Source of the DNA: an uncultured Bacilli bacterium
GTDB lineage: Bacteria > Bacillota_I > Bacilli_A > RF39 > UBA660
Assembly: GCA_944350445.1 (NCBI GenBank)
Contig: CALVOW010000011.1
Location: 1 to 41,476 of the forward strand
Reading direction: 5' to 3'
DNA length: 41,476 bases
The notes under the pieces are model-generated. The model did no database searches and was not told where the DNA came from. It saw only the letters and a program-made list of their open reading frames with translations. Both the position numbers and the translations under genes were made by a program. Positions 18,235 through 24,976 of the stretch are shown here, in pieces. Each line of letters opens with the position of its first letter. Position 1 is the first letter of the stretch.

Positions 18235-18426
18235 ATGAAAGTAAAAGTAGATCCTAATAAATGTATTGGCTGTGGCTATTGTGTTGGAGCATGTGAGCAA
18301 GTATTTGATTTCAATGACGACAACATAAGTCAAGTAATTCTTTCACCAGTCCCAAAAGACTTAGAAGAAGAAGTAACCGAAATTATTGAAAATTGCCCTA
18401 CTAATGCAATTGAAGAAGAAAAATAA
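18235..18426 (+). CDS. Single-cluster 4Fe-4S ferredoxin
   Basis: The protein has 63 residues from the ATG at 18235, which sits five bases after GGAGG. An upstream in-frame ATG at 18217 overlaps the promoter and is unlikely. The cluster ligands are C-x2-C-x2-C in CIGCGYCVGAC and the later C in ENCPTNAI. The rest is acidic, as expected for an electron carrier of the Bacillus Fer type. The redox partner is not in the window. Confidence 0.93.
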   Translation: MKVKVDPNKCIGCGYCVGACEQVFDFNDDNISQVILSPVPKDLEEEVTEIIENCPTNAIEEEK

Positions 18427-18450
18427 AAATTGGTTAAATTTGACCAATTT
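18427..18450. terminator. Bidirectional terminator between ferredoxin and the AlkD-like gene
   Basis: An 8-bp stem AAATTGGT/ACCAATTT with an 8-base loop is followed by a T-run on the plus strand. It overlaps the 3' end of the convergent gene. Confidence 0.85.
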
Positions 18451-19171
18451 TTTCTTTTTTTTCAACTTTTCTTTTCAATGACTTTATAAATTCTTTTTCT
18501 TCTTTAGAAACACGATTAGAATCTACTATTTTACTTAAAGTTTTATTATAAATAAATGTATCTTGAATATTTACTAAATAAACTAAAGTTTTTTCTTTAT
18601 ATTTAATATAAGAAACTGACATCAACCAAGCAATAGCCATCTTTACATAATAATCATCACTTTTAATTTTTGAAACTAATTCTAAAGTTTTATCAATATA
18701 GGTATCATATAAATAATAATTTAAAAGAATAATAATTCCTGTTCTTTTTATCCAATTATTTTTTGAATGAATTAATTTTTTAGCATATTTAAATCCTAAT
18801 ACTTTTTCTTCTTTAAAAATTTTTAAATTAGAAACTGTTAAATCAACATGAGCCCAACAATTTATTTTTTTTAAATATCTATCAAGATAAGTAACTAATT
18901 CTTCAAAAGGAATTTTTAAAAAGCCATATAAAAAACCTTCTATCATAATTGTTTCATAAAAATTAGCCTTGTTAAGTTCAATAAATTGTTGATATTCGCC
19001 TTTACTTATTTCTTTGGCAATTTTTTTTAAAATTGGCGTTCTAATGCCAATTACATTGTTACATCCAATATTTTTTTTATGAAATTCTTGATATTTTTTA
19101 TCTTGATTTGAATTTAAAAAAGCTAAAAATTCTTCATATCTTTGAAAATTCCAACTACCTTCGAAATTCAC
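18434..19171 (-). CDS. AlkD-like DNA alkylation repair protein
   Basis: The protein has 245 residues and is built of HEAT-like helical repeats. The family pattern is visible: IGIRTPILKKIAKEI near the N-terminus, EGFLYGFLK, the NCWAHVDL segment that carries the DNA-contacting Trp and Asp, and VKMAIAWLMS with another Trp. AlkD enzymes remove alkylated bases without flipping them. The start overlaps the deoB stop by four bases (ATGA), so the two are coupled. No functional link to deoB is obvious. Confidence 0.88.
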   Translation of the reverse strand: MNFEGSWNFQRYEEFLAFLNSNQDKKYQEFHKKNIGCNNVIGIRTPILKKIAKEISKGEYQQFIELNKANFYETIMIEGFLYGFLKIPFEELVTYLDRYLKKINCWAHVDLTVSNLKIFKEEKVLGFKYAKKLIHSKNNWIKRTGIIILLNYYLYDTYIDKTLELVSKIKSDDYYVKMAIAWLMSVSYIKYKEKTLVYLVNIQDTFIYNKTLSKIVDSNRVSKEEKEFIKSLKRKVEKKEKIGQI

Positions 19172-20340
19172 TTTAATTTCTCCAAGAAACTTTTTCCCAT
19201 AATAATTTTTATATTAAAGTTTTCAGCTATTGTGGAACCTATATCAGCAAATGTTTCTAAATCTTCTAAAAGACTAGGCGTCTTAAAATTTTTATTATAA
19301 ACCAAAACAGGTGTCATTTCTCTTGTATGATCTGTTCCTTTAAATGTTGGATCATTACCATGATCAGCTGTGATAATTAATAAGTCATCCATATTTAAGT
19401 TATCTTTTAAAGAATTTATATTATCATCTACTTCTTTTAAAGCTTTCATGTAACCAATTGGATCACGTCTATGTCCATATTTAGAATCAAAATCATTTAA
19501 ATTAGCAAAGCAAAGACCAGTAAAATCTTCTTGCATAGTATTTTTTATTTTTTCAATACCATCTAAGTTATCTTTGGTTTTAATTGATTTAGTTATACCG
19601 CGATTATTAAAAATATCACTAATTTTACCAATTGCTATCACATCTAATGATGTTTCTTTTAATTCATCTAAAATGGTTTTTCCCGGAGGATCTAAGGCAT
19701 AATCGTGACGGTTACTAGTTCTTATAAAATTACCAGGGGTACCAATAAATGGTCTAGCAATTATACGTCCTACTTTCCACTCATCTTTTAAAGTTATTTC
19801 TCTGGCAATTTCACATATTTTGTATAATTCTTGAAGAGGAATAACTTCTTCATGAGCTGCTATTTGTAACACGGAATCAGCACTTGTATAAACAATAATA
19901 CTACCTGTTTTCATATGTTCTTCGCCTAGTTGTTCAATAATGGCTGTTCCACTAGCACTAATATTTCCAATTACTTTTCGTCCTGTTTTATCTTCAAGTT
20001 CTTTAATTAATTCTTTTGGAAATCCTGTTTCCGTAAAAGTTTTTAAAGGCTTTTCTGTTTTTATTCCCATCATTTCTAAATGTCCAGTTAAAGTATCTTT
20101 ACCAGCACTTATACAACTTGCTTTCATATGATAAGAATCACGTTTTAAATTATCCTTTGACTTTTTTATTAAATCTAATAAACCCATTCTTTCTAAATTA
20201 GGAAGCGTACCATTAGTCGATATTAAGGTATGTAAAAGTGTATTAGCTTCTAAATCATTGAATAAGAAAGCATCTTTAGCTTGACCAATTCCCACTGAAT
20301 CTAAAACTACTAAGAATATTCTTTTAAATCTTTTGTACAT
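19168..20340 (-). CDS. deoB: Phosphopentomutase
   Basis: DeoB converts (deoxy)ribose-1-phosphate to the 5-phosphate in nucleoside salvage. The metal-site motifs VVLDSVGIGQ near the N-terminus and TADHGNDPTFKGTDHTRE near the C-terminus identify this alkaline-phosphatase-superfamily enzyme. From the ATG at 20340 it has 390 residues. This start is preferred over 20352 because GGAGG lies five bases before it and overlaps the upstream ATG. The salvage partner cdd lies 2 kb upstream in a separate cluster. Confidence 0.95.
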   Translation of the reverse strand: MYKRFKRIFLVVLDSVGIGQAKDAFLFNDLEANTLLHTLISTNGTLPNLERMGLLDLIKKSKDNLKRDSYHMKASCISAGKDTLTGHLEMMGIKTEKPLKTFTETGFPKELIKELEDKTGRKVIGNISASGTAIIEQLGEEHMKTGSIIVYTSADSVLQIAAHEEVIPLQELYKICEIAREITLKDEWKVGRIIARPFIGTPGNFIRTSNRHDYALDPPGKTILDELKETSLDVIAIGKISDIFNNRGITKSIKTKDNLDGIEKIKNTMQEDFTGLCFANLNDFDSKYGHRRDPIGYMKALKEVDDNINSLKDNLNMDDLLIITADHGNDPTFKGTDHTREMTPVLVYNKNFKTPSLLEDLETFADIGSTIAENFNIKIIMGKSFLEKLK

Positions 20341-20400
20341 AACATCCTCCATTTTTTATTATATATTATTTAAAGAACAATTCGCAAGCAAAGAATAAAA

Positions 20401-20464
20401 AAAGACAATTTTTGACATTAATTTTTTGTTTTAAAAAAATTTAAACTTTAAGAAAATTGTCTTT
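20401..20464 (-). terminator. Terminator formed by the recO 3' end
   Basis: The arms AAAGACAATTTT and AAAATTGTCTTT form a perfect 12-bp stem around a 40-base AT-rich loop. The upstream arm is the last codons of recO. On the minus strand seven T follow. The long loop is unusual. Confidence 0.65.
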
Positions 20465-21163
20465 ATTTTTTATATAAATTCCCGTATATATTTCATAATA
20501 TTCTTGAATAAATTGATTAATTTCTTTTCTTACTCTACTTGATTTAATATTTAATTTATCGATTTTTTTTATATCAACAGTAAAAAAAAGTTTTAAAAGT
20601 TTTAAAGTAGTAGTCGAAAATATATAAGTATCTTGATAACAATTTTTACAAATAAAACCAGCTAAATTCATATCAAAAGTTATAATTTCTTTGTGTCCGC
20701 AAAGAATACAATCATCAAAATGAGGAGCTACACCTAAATATTTTAATAGTTTTATTTCAACGATATTAGTAATTAATAAAGGATCAAAACCAGCATTTAT
20801 TTTTAATAATGCCTCTTTTAAAATTGGATACATTTCTTCATGAAAAGATTCTTTTAAAATACTTTTAAAAAGATCAATTAAATAAATAGCAAATGTCATT
20901 TTGTTTATATCTGTCAAAATATTTTTTAAAGAATCTAAGACATTTCCTTCTTGTAAAATACTAATACCACTTTTTTTATAAGTAATTACAAATTCTCCAT
21001 AAACAAGCCGCATGCTAATACCACGTAGCCGACTTTTTAAAGTCCGTGATCCTTTTGACATTACGGAAATATAGCCATATTCTTTAGTTAAAATATTTAA
21101 AATTTTACTTGTTTCTCCATAATTAGTCTCATTTAGAATAATTCCTTCTACTGTCATTTTCAT
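20441..21163 (-). CDS. recO: DNA repair protein RecO
   Basis: The protein has 240 residues from the ATG at 21163, which has GAGGAA six bases upstream. The longer start at 21184 lacks a ribosome binding site. The N-terminal OB-fold has the typical VEGIILNETNYGETSKIL and YGYISVMSKGSR. The zinc finger is present as CILCGH and CKNC. RecO loads RecA with RecR and RecF. Its start lies inside yqzL, so translation is coupled, and the era-yqzL-recO order matches Bacillus. Confidence 0.95.
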   Translation of the reverse strand: MKMTVEGIILNETNYGETSKILNILTKEYGYISVMSKGSRTLKSRLRGISMRLVYGEFVITYKKSGISILQEGNVLDSLKNILTDINKMTFAIYLIDLFKSILKESFHEEMYPILKEALLKINAGFDPLLITNIVEIKLLKYLGVAPHFDDCILCGHKEIITFDMNLAGFICKNCYQDTYIFSTTTLKLLKLFFTVDIKKIDKLNIKSSRVRKEINQFIQEYYEIYTGIYIKNKDNFLKV

Positions 21164-21248
21164 TATTTGTTCCTCGATATTCATTATATAAAAGATAATA
21201 CTTTATATCACCAGTTTTTGAAAATAAACGCCATAAAAGTTTTTCCAT
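21129..21248 (-). CDS. yqzL: YqzL-family small protein
   Basis: This is a short gene of 39 residues between era and recO, missed by length filters. It reads MEKLLWRLFSKTGDIKYYLL and continues with YNEYRGTNNE before a charged tail. The pattern W-x-LF-x-KTG-x-I-x-x-YLL-x-x-E matches YqzL of Bacillus, which occupies the same place between era and recO. GGTGAT lies six bases before its ATG. Its 3' end overlaps the recO start by 35 bases in another frame. The function is unknown. Confidence 0.85.
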   Translation of the reverse strand: MEKLLWRLFSKTGDIKYYLLYNEYRGTNNENDSRRNYSK

Positions 21249-21287
21249 TTTTTATCACCATTTATATAATGATTATTTTTTTTAAAT

Positions 21288-22184
21288 TTATTCAAAATCT
21301 AAATCATCTTTTAAGCCTAATTCTTGTAAATACTTTTCACGATCTCGCCAATTTTTAATGGTTTTTACATAAAGACTTAAAAAAACTTTCTTTGAAAAAT
21401 ATTCTTCTAAATCGCGTCTTGCATCACTACCTATTTTTTTTAGCATCCCACCATTTTTACCAATAATAATTTTTTTTAAATTTTCTCTATCAACAATAAT
21501 TAAAACACTAAGATGAATAATATTTTCATCTAATTCATAATCTTCTAAATAACAAGTAACCGAATGTGGAACCTCTTCTTTGGTTTCTCTTAAAACTTTT
21601 TCTCTAACAAGTTCAGTTACAATCATCGAAGTTGGTTGATTAGTTAAATATTCTTTATCATAATAGGCTCTATCATCTTTTAAATATTTTTTTAACGTTT
21701 TAATTAAAGTATCAATATTAATATCTTTAAAAGAAGAAATCGGAATAATTTCTTTAAAATCATAAAGATTTTTTAGTTTATCAATTTCTTTTAATAAAAT
21801 TTCTTTATTAGCTAATTTATCAACTTTCGTAAGTACTAAGATAACATCTCTTTTTTCTTGTTTTAACTTTTCTAAGATAAAAGCATCTCCCTTGCCAAAG
21901 CCTTCTTTTATATCTACTAAAAATAAAACTAAATCAATATCTTTGGTCATGGCATAAGCTTTTTTATTTAAAAGATTACCAAGTTTATTTTTAGGTTTAT
22001 GAATTCCTGGTGTATCAACAAATACTATTTGACTATCATAATCATTATAAACTCCTTGAATTATATTTCTAGTAGTTCCTGATTTATCAGAAGTAATTGC
22101 AATATGTCGTTTTAAAATACTATTTAAAAGTGTACTTTTTCCAACATTAGGACGACCAACAATGCTTACAAAACCACTTTTCAT
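21288..22184 (-). CDS. era: GTPase Era
   Basis: Era is essential for 16S rRNA maturation and 30S assembly. The GTPase motifs are G1 GRPNVGKST, G3 DTPGIHKPKN and G4 TKVD. The C-terminal KH domain contains IIGKNGGMLKKIG and ends with NWRDREKYLQELGL. The length of 298 residues is normal. The start overlaps the cdd stop by four bases (ATGA). Confidence 0.97.
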   Translation of the reverse strand: MKSGFVSIVGRPNVGKSTLLNSILKRHIAITSDKSGTTRNIIQGVYNDYDSQIVFVDTPGIHKPKNKLGNLLNKKAYAMTKDIDLVLFLVDIKEGFGKGDAFILEKLKQEKRDVILVLTKVDKLANKEILLKEIDKLKNLYDFKEIIPISSFKDINIDTLIKTLKKYLKDDRAYYDKEYLTNQPTSMIVTELVREKVLRETKEEVPHSVTCYLEDYELDENIIHLSVLIIVDRENLKKIIIGKNGGMLKKIGSDARRDLEEYFSKKVFLSLYVKTIKNWRDREKYLQELGLKDDLDFE

Positions 22185-22561
22185 AAATTATCCTCATTAA
22201 ACATATGGGGAGTTAATTCTTCTAAAGTATATTCTTCTTGTAAGTTTTTGGTATACAAGTAAACTTTAGTTTCTGGATTTAAAAATTCAATTAAAACTTG
22301 ACGACAAATAAAGCATGGAAAAGCAATTTTCGAAGAAGAATTCATAATATGAATTTCTTGAAAATCACCTTTTTTATAACCATGACTAATAGCTGATAAA
22401 ATAGCACTACGTTCAGCACAAATAGTTGCTCCATAAGAAGCATTTTCCACATTAACTCCAATAAATTCCTTTGAATCATTGGTTTTTAAAATACAGCTTA
22501 CCTTAAAATTTGAATAAGGTGCATAAGCATTATCTAATAATTTTTCTAACTTTTCTTTCAT
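22181..22561 (-). CDS. cdd: Cytidine deaminase
   Basis: The protein has 126 residues. It deaminates cytidine and deoxycytidine. The zinc site is C-A-E in [10 protein letters not shown] together with PCFICRQ, where the family usually has [16 protein letters not shown] is the substrate loop. It overlaps both rnhB and era by four bases, so the cluster is tightly coupled. The era-cdd linkage is common in Bacillota. Confidence 0.95.
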   Translation of the reverse strand: MKEKLEKLLDNAYAPYSNFKVSCILKTNDSKEFIGVNVENASYGATICAERSAILSAISHGYKKGDFQEIHIMNSSSKIAFPCFICRQVLIEFLNPETKVYLYTKNLQEEYTLEELTPHMFNEDNL

Positions 22562-23172
22562 TTTCTCTCCTTTAAATAATTAGAAACCGGTCCATAACTT
22601 CTGCGATGTTCATCAATAATCCCATATTTTTCTATTGCTTCTAAGTGTTTTTTGGTAGGATAACCTTTATTATTTTTAAAATCATACATTGGATATTTTT
22701 TATCTAATTCAATTAGCATTCTATCTCTAGTTACCTTAGCAATTACACTAGCTGCAGCAATACTTAAACTCTTAGCATCACCTTTAATAATAGAGGTTGC
22801 AGGAATATCAGTTTCAAGTTTCATAGCATCAATTAAAAGATAATCTGGTTTAACTTTTAAATTTTTAATGGCTTCTTGCATGGCTAGTTTTGTTGCTTCA
22901 TAAATATTAATCTCATCAATTTTCTTTTCTGAAACTACACCAATTCCAATAGCAATAGCATCTTGCCTTAAAATATCATAAAACTTTTCACGCTTTTTTT
23001 CACTTAATTTTTTAGAATCTGTTAGGCCTTCTAATTGATAATTTTTTGGTAAAATCACACAAGCAGCAACAACTGGTCCGACTAAAGGTCCACGCCCTAC
23101 TTCATCAATTCCCCCAATCTTTTCATAGCCTTTTTGGAGCAAATTTCTTTCATAAATATATAAGTCTTCCAT
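22558..23172 (-). CDS. rnhB: Ribonuclease HII
   Basis: The enzyme removes ribonucleotides from DNA-RNA hybrids. The active-site motif [17 protein letters not shown] contains the catalytic DE. The later Asp residues are in YLLIDAM and [11 protein letters not shown]. From the ATG at 23172 the protein has 204 residues. A TTG nine bases upstream (23181) would also be in frame and overlap yqeY. Neither start has a strong ribosome binding site, so coupling to yqeY is likely. Confidence 0.95.
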   Translation of the reverse strand: MEDLYIYERNLLQKGYEKIGGIDEVGRGPLVGPVVAACVILPKNYQLEGLTDSKKLSEKKREKFYDILRQDAIAIGIGVVSEKKIDEINIYEATKLAMQEAIKNLKVKPDYLLIDAMKLETDIPATSIIKGDAKSLSIAAASVIAKVTRDRMLIELDKKYPMYDFKNNKGYPTKKHLEAIEKYGIIDEHRRSYGPVSNYLKERK

Positions 23173-23173
23173 T

Positions 23174-23620
23174 TTAATCAATACTACTTAACTTATCTTT
23201 AACAATCATGCTAACTTCTTTCATATCAGCTTTTCCTTTTATTAAAGGGGTAAGTTCTTTCATGATAAGTCCCATATCCTTGTTAGATGTAGGATTTACT
23301 TTGGAAAAGACTGAATCAATTACTTGCATTAATTCTTCTTTACTCAAAGGTTCTGGTAAATAAGTTTCTAATAATTTAATTTCCGAATTAGTTTTTTCAA
23401 CTAAATCTAAACGATTACCACGTTCAAATTCACCAATTGATTCTTTTCTTGTTTTAATTTGCCTAGTTAAAACTGTAATTACTAATTCATCATTAATTTC
23501 TGTTTTTGAATTAATATGTTCTAAATCAATTTCCCCTTTTACTCCTCTTAAAGTTTGTACCTTTAAGGTATCTTTTTCTTTCATAAATGTTACAATATCT
23601 TGTTTTATTTTTTCATACAT
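23174..23620 (-). CDS. yqeY: YqeY/GatB-like domain protein
   Basis: The protein has 148 residues from the ATG at 23620, which follows GGAAGGTGATAAAA. A start at 23638 would overlap that site. The YqeY pattern is present: [45 protein letters not shown] and [21 protein letters not shown]. The domain resembles the tRNA-binding tail of GatB. Its role is unproven, with tRNA amidation suspected. It is usually linked to rpsU, as here. Confidence 0.93.
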   Translation of the reverse strand: MYEKIKQDIVTFMKEKDTLKVQTLRGVKGEIDLEHINSKTEINDELVITVLTRQIKTRKESIGEFERGNRLDLVEKTNSEIKLLETYLPEPLSKEELMQVIDSVFSKVNPTSNKDMGLIMKELTPLIKGKADMKEVSMIVKDKLSSID

Positions 23621-23675
23621 TTTTATCACCTTCCACATTAATTATATATTAAATAACTTAAAAAGTATAGAAAAA

Positions 23676-23711
23676 AGAAACTAATTTAAATTAATTTCTA
23701 AATTAGTCTCT
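23676..23711 (-). terminator. Terminator between rpsU and yqeY
   Basis: The stem AGAGACTAATTT/AAATTAGTTTCT (12 bp, one G-U) starts at the rpsU stop and is followed on the minus strand by six T. Confidence 0.85.
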
Positions 23712-23897
23712 ATTATTTTTTTCACGTTTACGAGCATTTTTAATACCAGCTTTTTTAGCTTCACGTCTTTTAACTCCTGGCTTATCATATGCTTCTCTTT
23801 TTTTGAATTCAGAAGGGATTCCATCTCTTGCAACTTTTTGTTTAAATTTTCTTAAAGCCCCGTCTAGATTACCGTTTCTAACAGCAACATGTGTCAT
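23703..23897 (-). CDS. rpsU: 30S ribosomal protein S21
   Basis: The protein has 64 residues and is very basic. The family pattern VRNGNLDGALRKFKQKV, then FKKREAYDKPGVKRREAKKA, is complete. It binds the 3' end of 16S rRNA. The start has a strong GGGAGGGAG. The promoter is described at 23933-23961. Confidence 0.97.
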   Translation of the reverse strand: MTHVAVRNGNLDGALRKFKQKVARDGIPSEFKKREAYDKPGVKRREAKKAGIKNARKREKNNRD

Positions 23898-23932
23898 CTT
23901 TTACTCCCTCCCTTCGTTCTAAAATCAAATAG

Positions 23933-23961
23933 ATTATATCAAACTTAATTCAAAAATTCAA
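23933..23961 (-). promoter_or_regulatory. Promoter of rpsU
   Basis: On the minus strand TTGAAT (23961-23956), a 17-base spacer and TATAAT (23938-23933) lie about 35 bases before the rpsU start. A second TATAAT lies further upstream, near 23990, behind TTGGAC with an 18-base spacer. Confidence 0.7.
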
Positions 23962-24051
23962 CATAATTCGCTATTTTTTCTAAAATATTATATGATTTTT
24001 TATAAGTTTTGTCCAAGTTATATTATAAATATCTTAGTTAAAACGAAGAAA

Positions 24052-24074
24052 TTGTTAAAAAATGCTTCTAACAA
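24052..24074 (-). terminator. Weak terminator-like hairpin after the bacteriocin cluster
   Basis: A 6-bp stem TTGTTA/TAACAA with an 11-base T-rich loop lies 12 bases after the last small gene. It has no long T-run, so termination here is uncertain. Confidence 0.35.
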
Positions 24075-24085
24075 GTCTTTATTAT

Positions 24086-24256
24086 TTATAAACTTTTTAG
24101 TACAAGTTCATATAAAGCTCTTATAAACGTTCCACAATACTTTCCACTATAAAACAAAAACTTAATTAATATACTAAAAACATAACAAGAAAGTGGTAAA
24201 AAGATAATTGGTAAAATATAACTCTTAATAATTTTTTCTAATTTTAATATTTGCAT
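24086..24256 (-). CDS. Small hydrophobic protein of the bacteriocin locus, possible immunity protein
   Basis: The protein has 56 residues. It begins MQILKLEKIIKSYILP and is mostly hydrophobic with two Cys, fitting one or two membrane helices and a basic C-terminus. It starts inside the 3' end of the second precursor gene (13-base overlap), so it is translationally coupled. Bacteriocin loci usually carry a small membrane immunity protein in this position, which is the best guess. The first residues also resemble the leader of the preceding peptide but lack the Gly-Gly cleavage site, so a degenerate or differently processed peptide is an alternative. Confidence 0.6.
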   Translation of the reverse strand: MQILKLEKIIKSYILPIIFLPLSCYVFSILIKFLFYSGKYCGTFIRALYELVLKSL

Positions 24257-24414
24257 AAATTACCACTACTAATTCTTCTAATTGCTCCACCTACTGCTTG
24301 ACCAATAGCAAAAACAGTATTGATATATCCTTTTATAGCTGAAATAATAGCCCCACTCATGCTAACTCCGCCACCAATAATTTTTTGCATATTTTCTTTT
24401 TTTAATACCTGCAT
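24244..24414 (-). CDS. Class II bacteriocin-like precursor with double-glycine leader (peptide 2)
   Basis: The protein has 56 residues. The leader MQVLKKENMQKIIGG (15 residues) ends in Gly-Gly, the cleavage site of C39 peptidase exporters. The predicted mature part starts GVSMSGAIISAIKGY, continues through a Gly/Ala/Ile-rich helix with the GxxxG motif GQAVG, and ends basic (GGAIRRI...NLCKY). The start has a strong AAAGGAGG. It lies 17 bases after the first precursor gene. A two-peptide class IIb bacteriocin is the likeliest reading, and a signalling peptide is an alternative. Confidence 0.8.
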   Translation of the reverse strand: MQVLKKENMQKIIGGGVSMSGAIISAIKGYINTVFAIGQAVGGAIRRISSGNLCKY

Positions 24415-24431
24415 AAATCCTCCTTTCCAAT

Positions 24432-24575
24432 TTAATTATTGCAACTAAGTGGTCTTGTAAAACCATCAATTACTCCCGCTAAAAACGAAAGTAAAGTCCC
24501 AATTCCAAACACTACCCAAGCGGATATTCCTCCACCTTGAATTTTAAGCATTTCTTCTTTTTTTAAACTTCGCAT
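24432..24575 (-). CDS. Class II bacteriocin-like precursor with double-glycine leader (peptide 1)
   Basis: The protein has 47 residues. The leader MRSLKKEEMLKIQGG shares the pattern LKKExMxKIxGG with the next gene. The mature part begins GISAWVVFGIGTLL, is strongly hydrophobic, contains GxxxG (GVIDG) and ends RPLSCNN. The ATG at 24575 has GGAG seven bases upstream. An ATG at 24581 overlaps the stop of the accessory gene but is too close to the ribosome binding site. The pairing with peptide 2 suggests a two-component bacteriocin exported by the C39 transporter of the same operon. Confidence 0.8.
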   Translation of the reverse strand: MRSLKKEEMLKIQGGGISAWVVFGIGTLLSFLAGVIDGFTRPLSCNN

Positions 24576-24577
24576 TT

Positions 24578-24976
24578 TCATTCTCCTTTCATATTTCGTA
24601 CAATAAATTGATATAAATTTTCTTCTTTTAAAACAAAACGAATTGTTATTTCTTTTTCTTTTTTTATTTCCTTGCTTTCTAATTTAACAAAATAATTTTC
24701 ATCTTCCCCAACTTCTAAAATTATTTTTGCTTGTTTTTTATCATCAATAATAACATTTTCGCATTTTAAAATAAAATCAATATCATCTAAATTTAAGTTA
24801 TTAATTACTAAAATACCCTCAGCTAAACCAAAACCTTTATATTCTCTTGTATTTATATTTTTATAATGAAAGAGTACTCCTATTAAAAAGAAAATGACTC
24901 CAACTACTAAAAAACCGTATAAAAATTGATATTTTTTAATTTTAACTGTAAACTTTTCTAACATATTAATATTCAT
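24578..24976 (-). CDS. Small membrane protein between the exporter and precursor genes, possible secretion accessory
   Basis: The protein has 132 residues from the ATG at 24976, which follows AAGGGAA. A start at 24994 is open but poorly placed. One membrane helix (about 18-38) is followed by a charged beta-rich domain, probably extracytoplasmic. It is much shorter than the HlyD-type accessory factors that usually accompany C39 exporters and lacks a visible coiled coil. It overlaps the exporter gene by 11 bases and the next gene region by a few. No family is recognised. Secretion helper or immunity are both possible. Confidence 0.7.
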   Translation of the reverse strand: MNINMLEKFTVKIKKYQFLYGFLVVGVIFFLIGVLFHYKNINTREYKGFGLAEGILVINNLNLDDIDFILKCENVIIDDKKQAKIILEVGEDENYFVKLESKEIKKEKEITIRFVLKEENLYQFIVRNMKGE

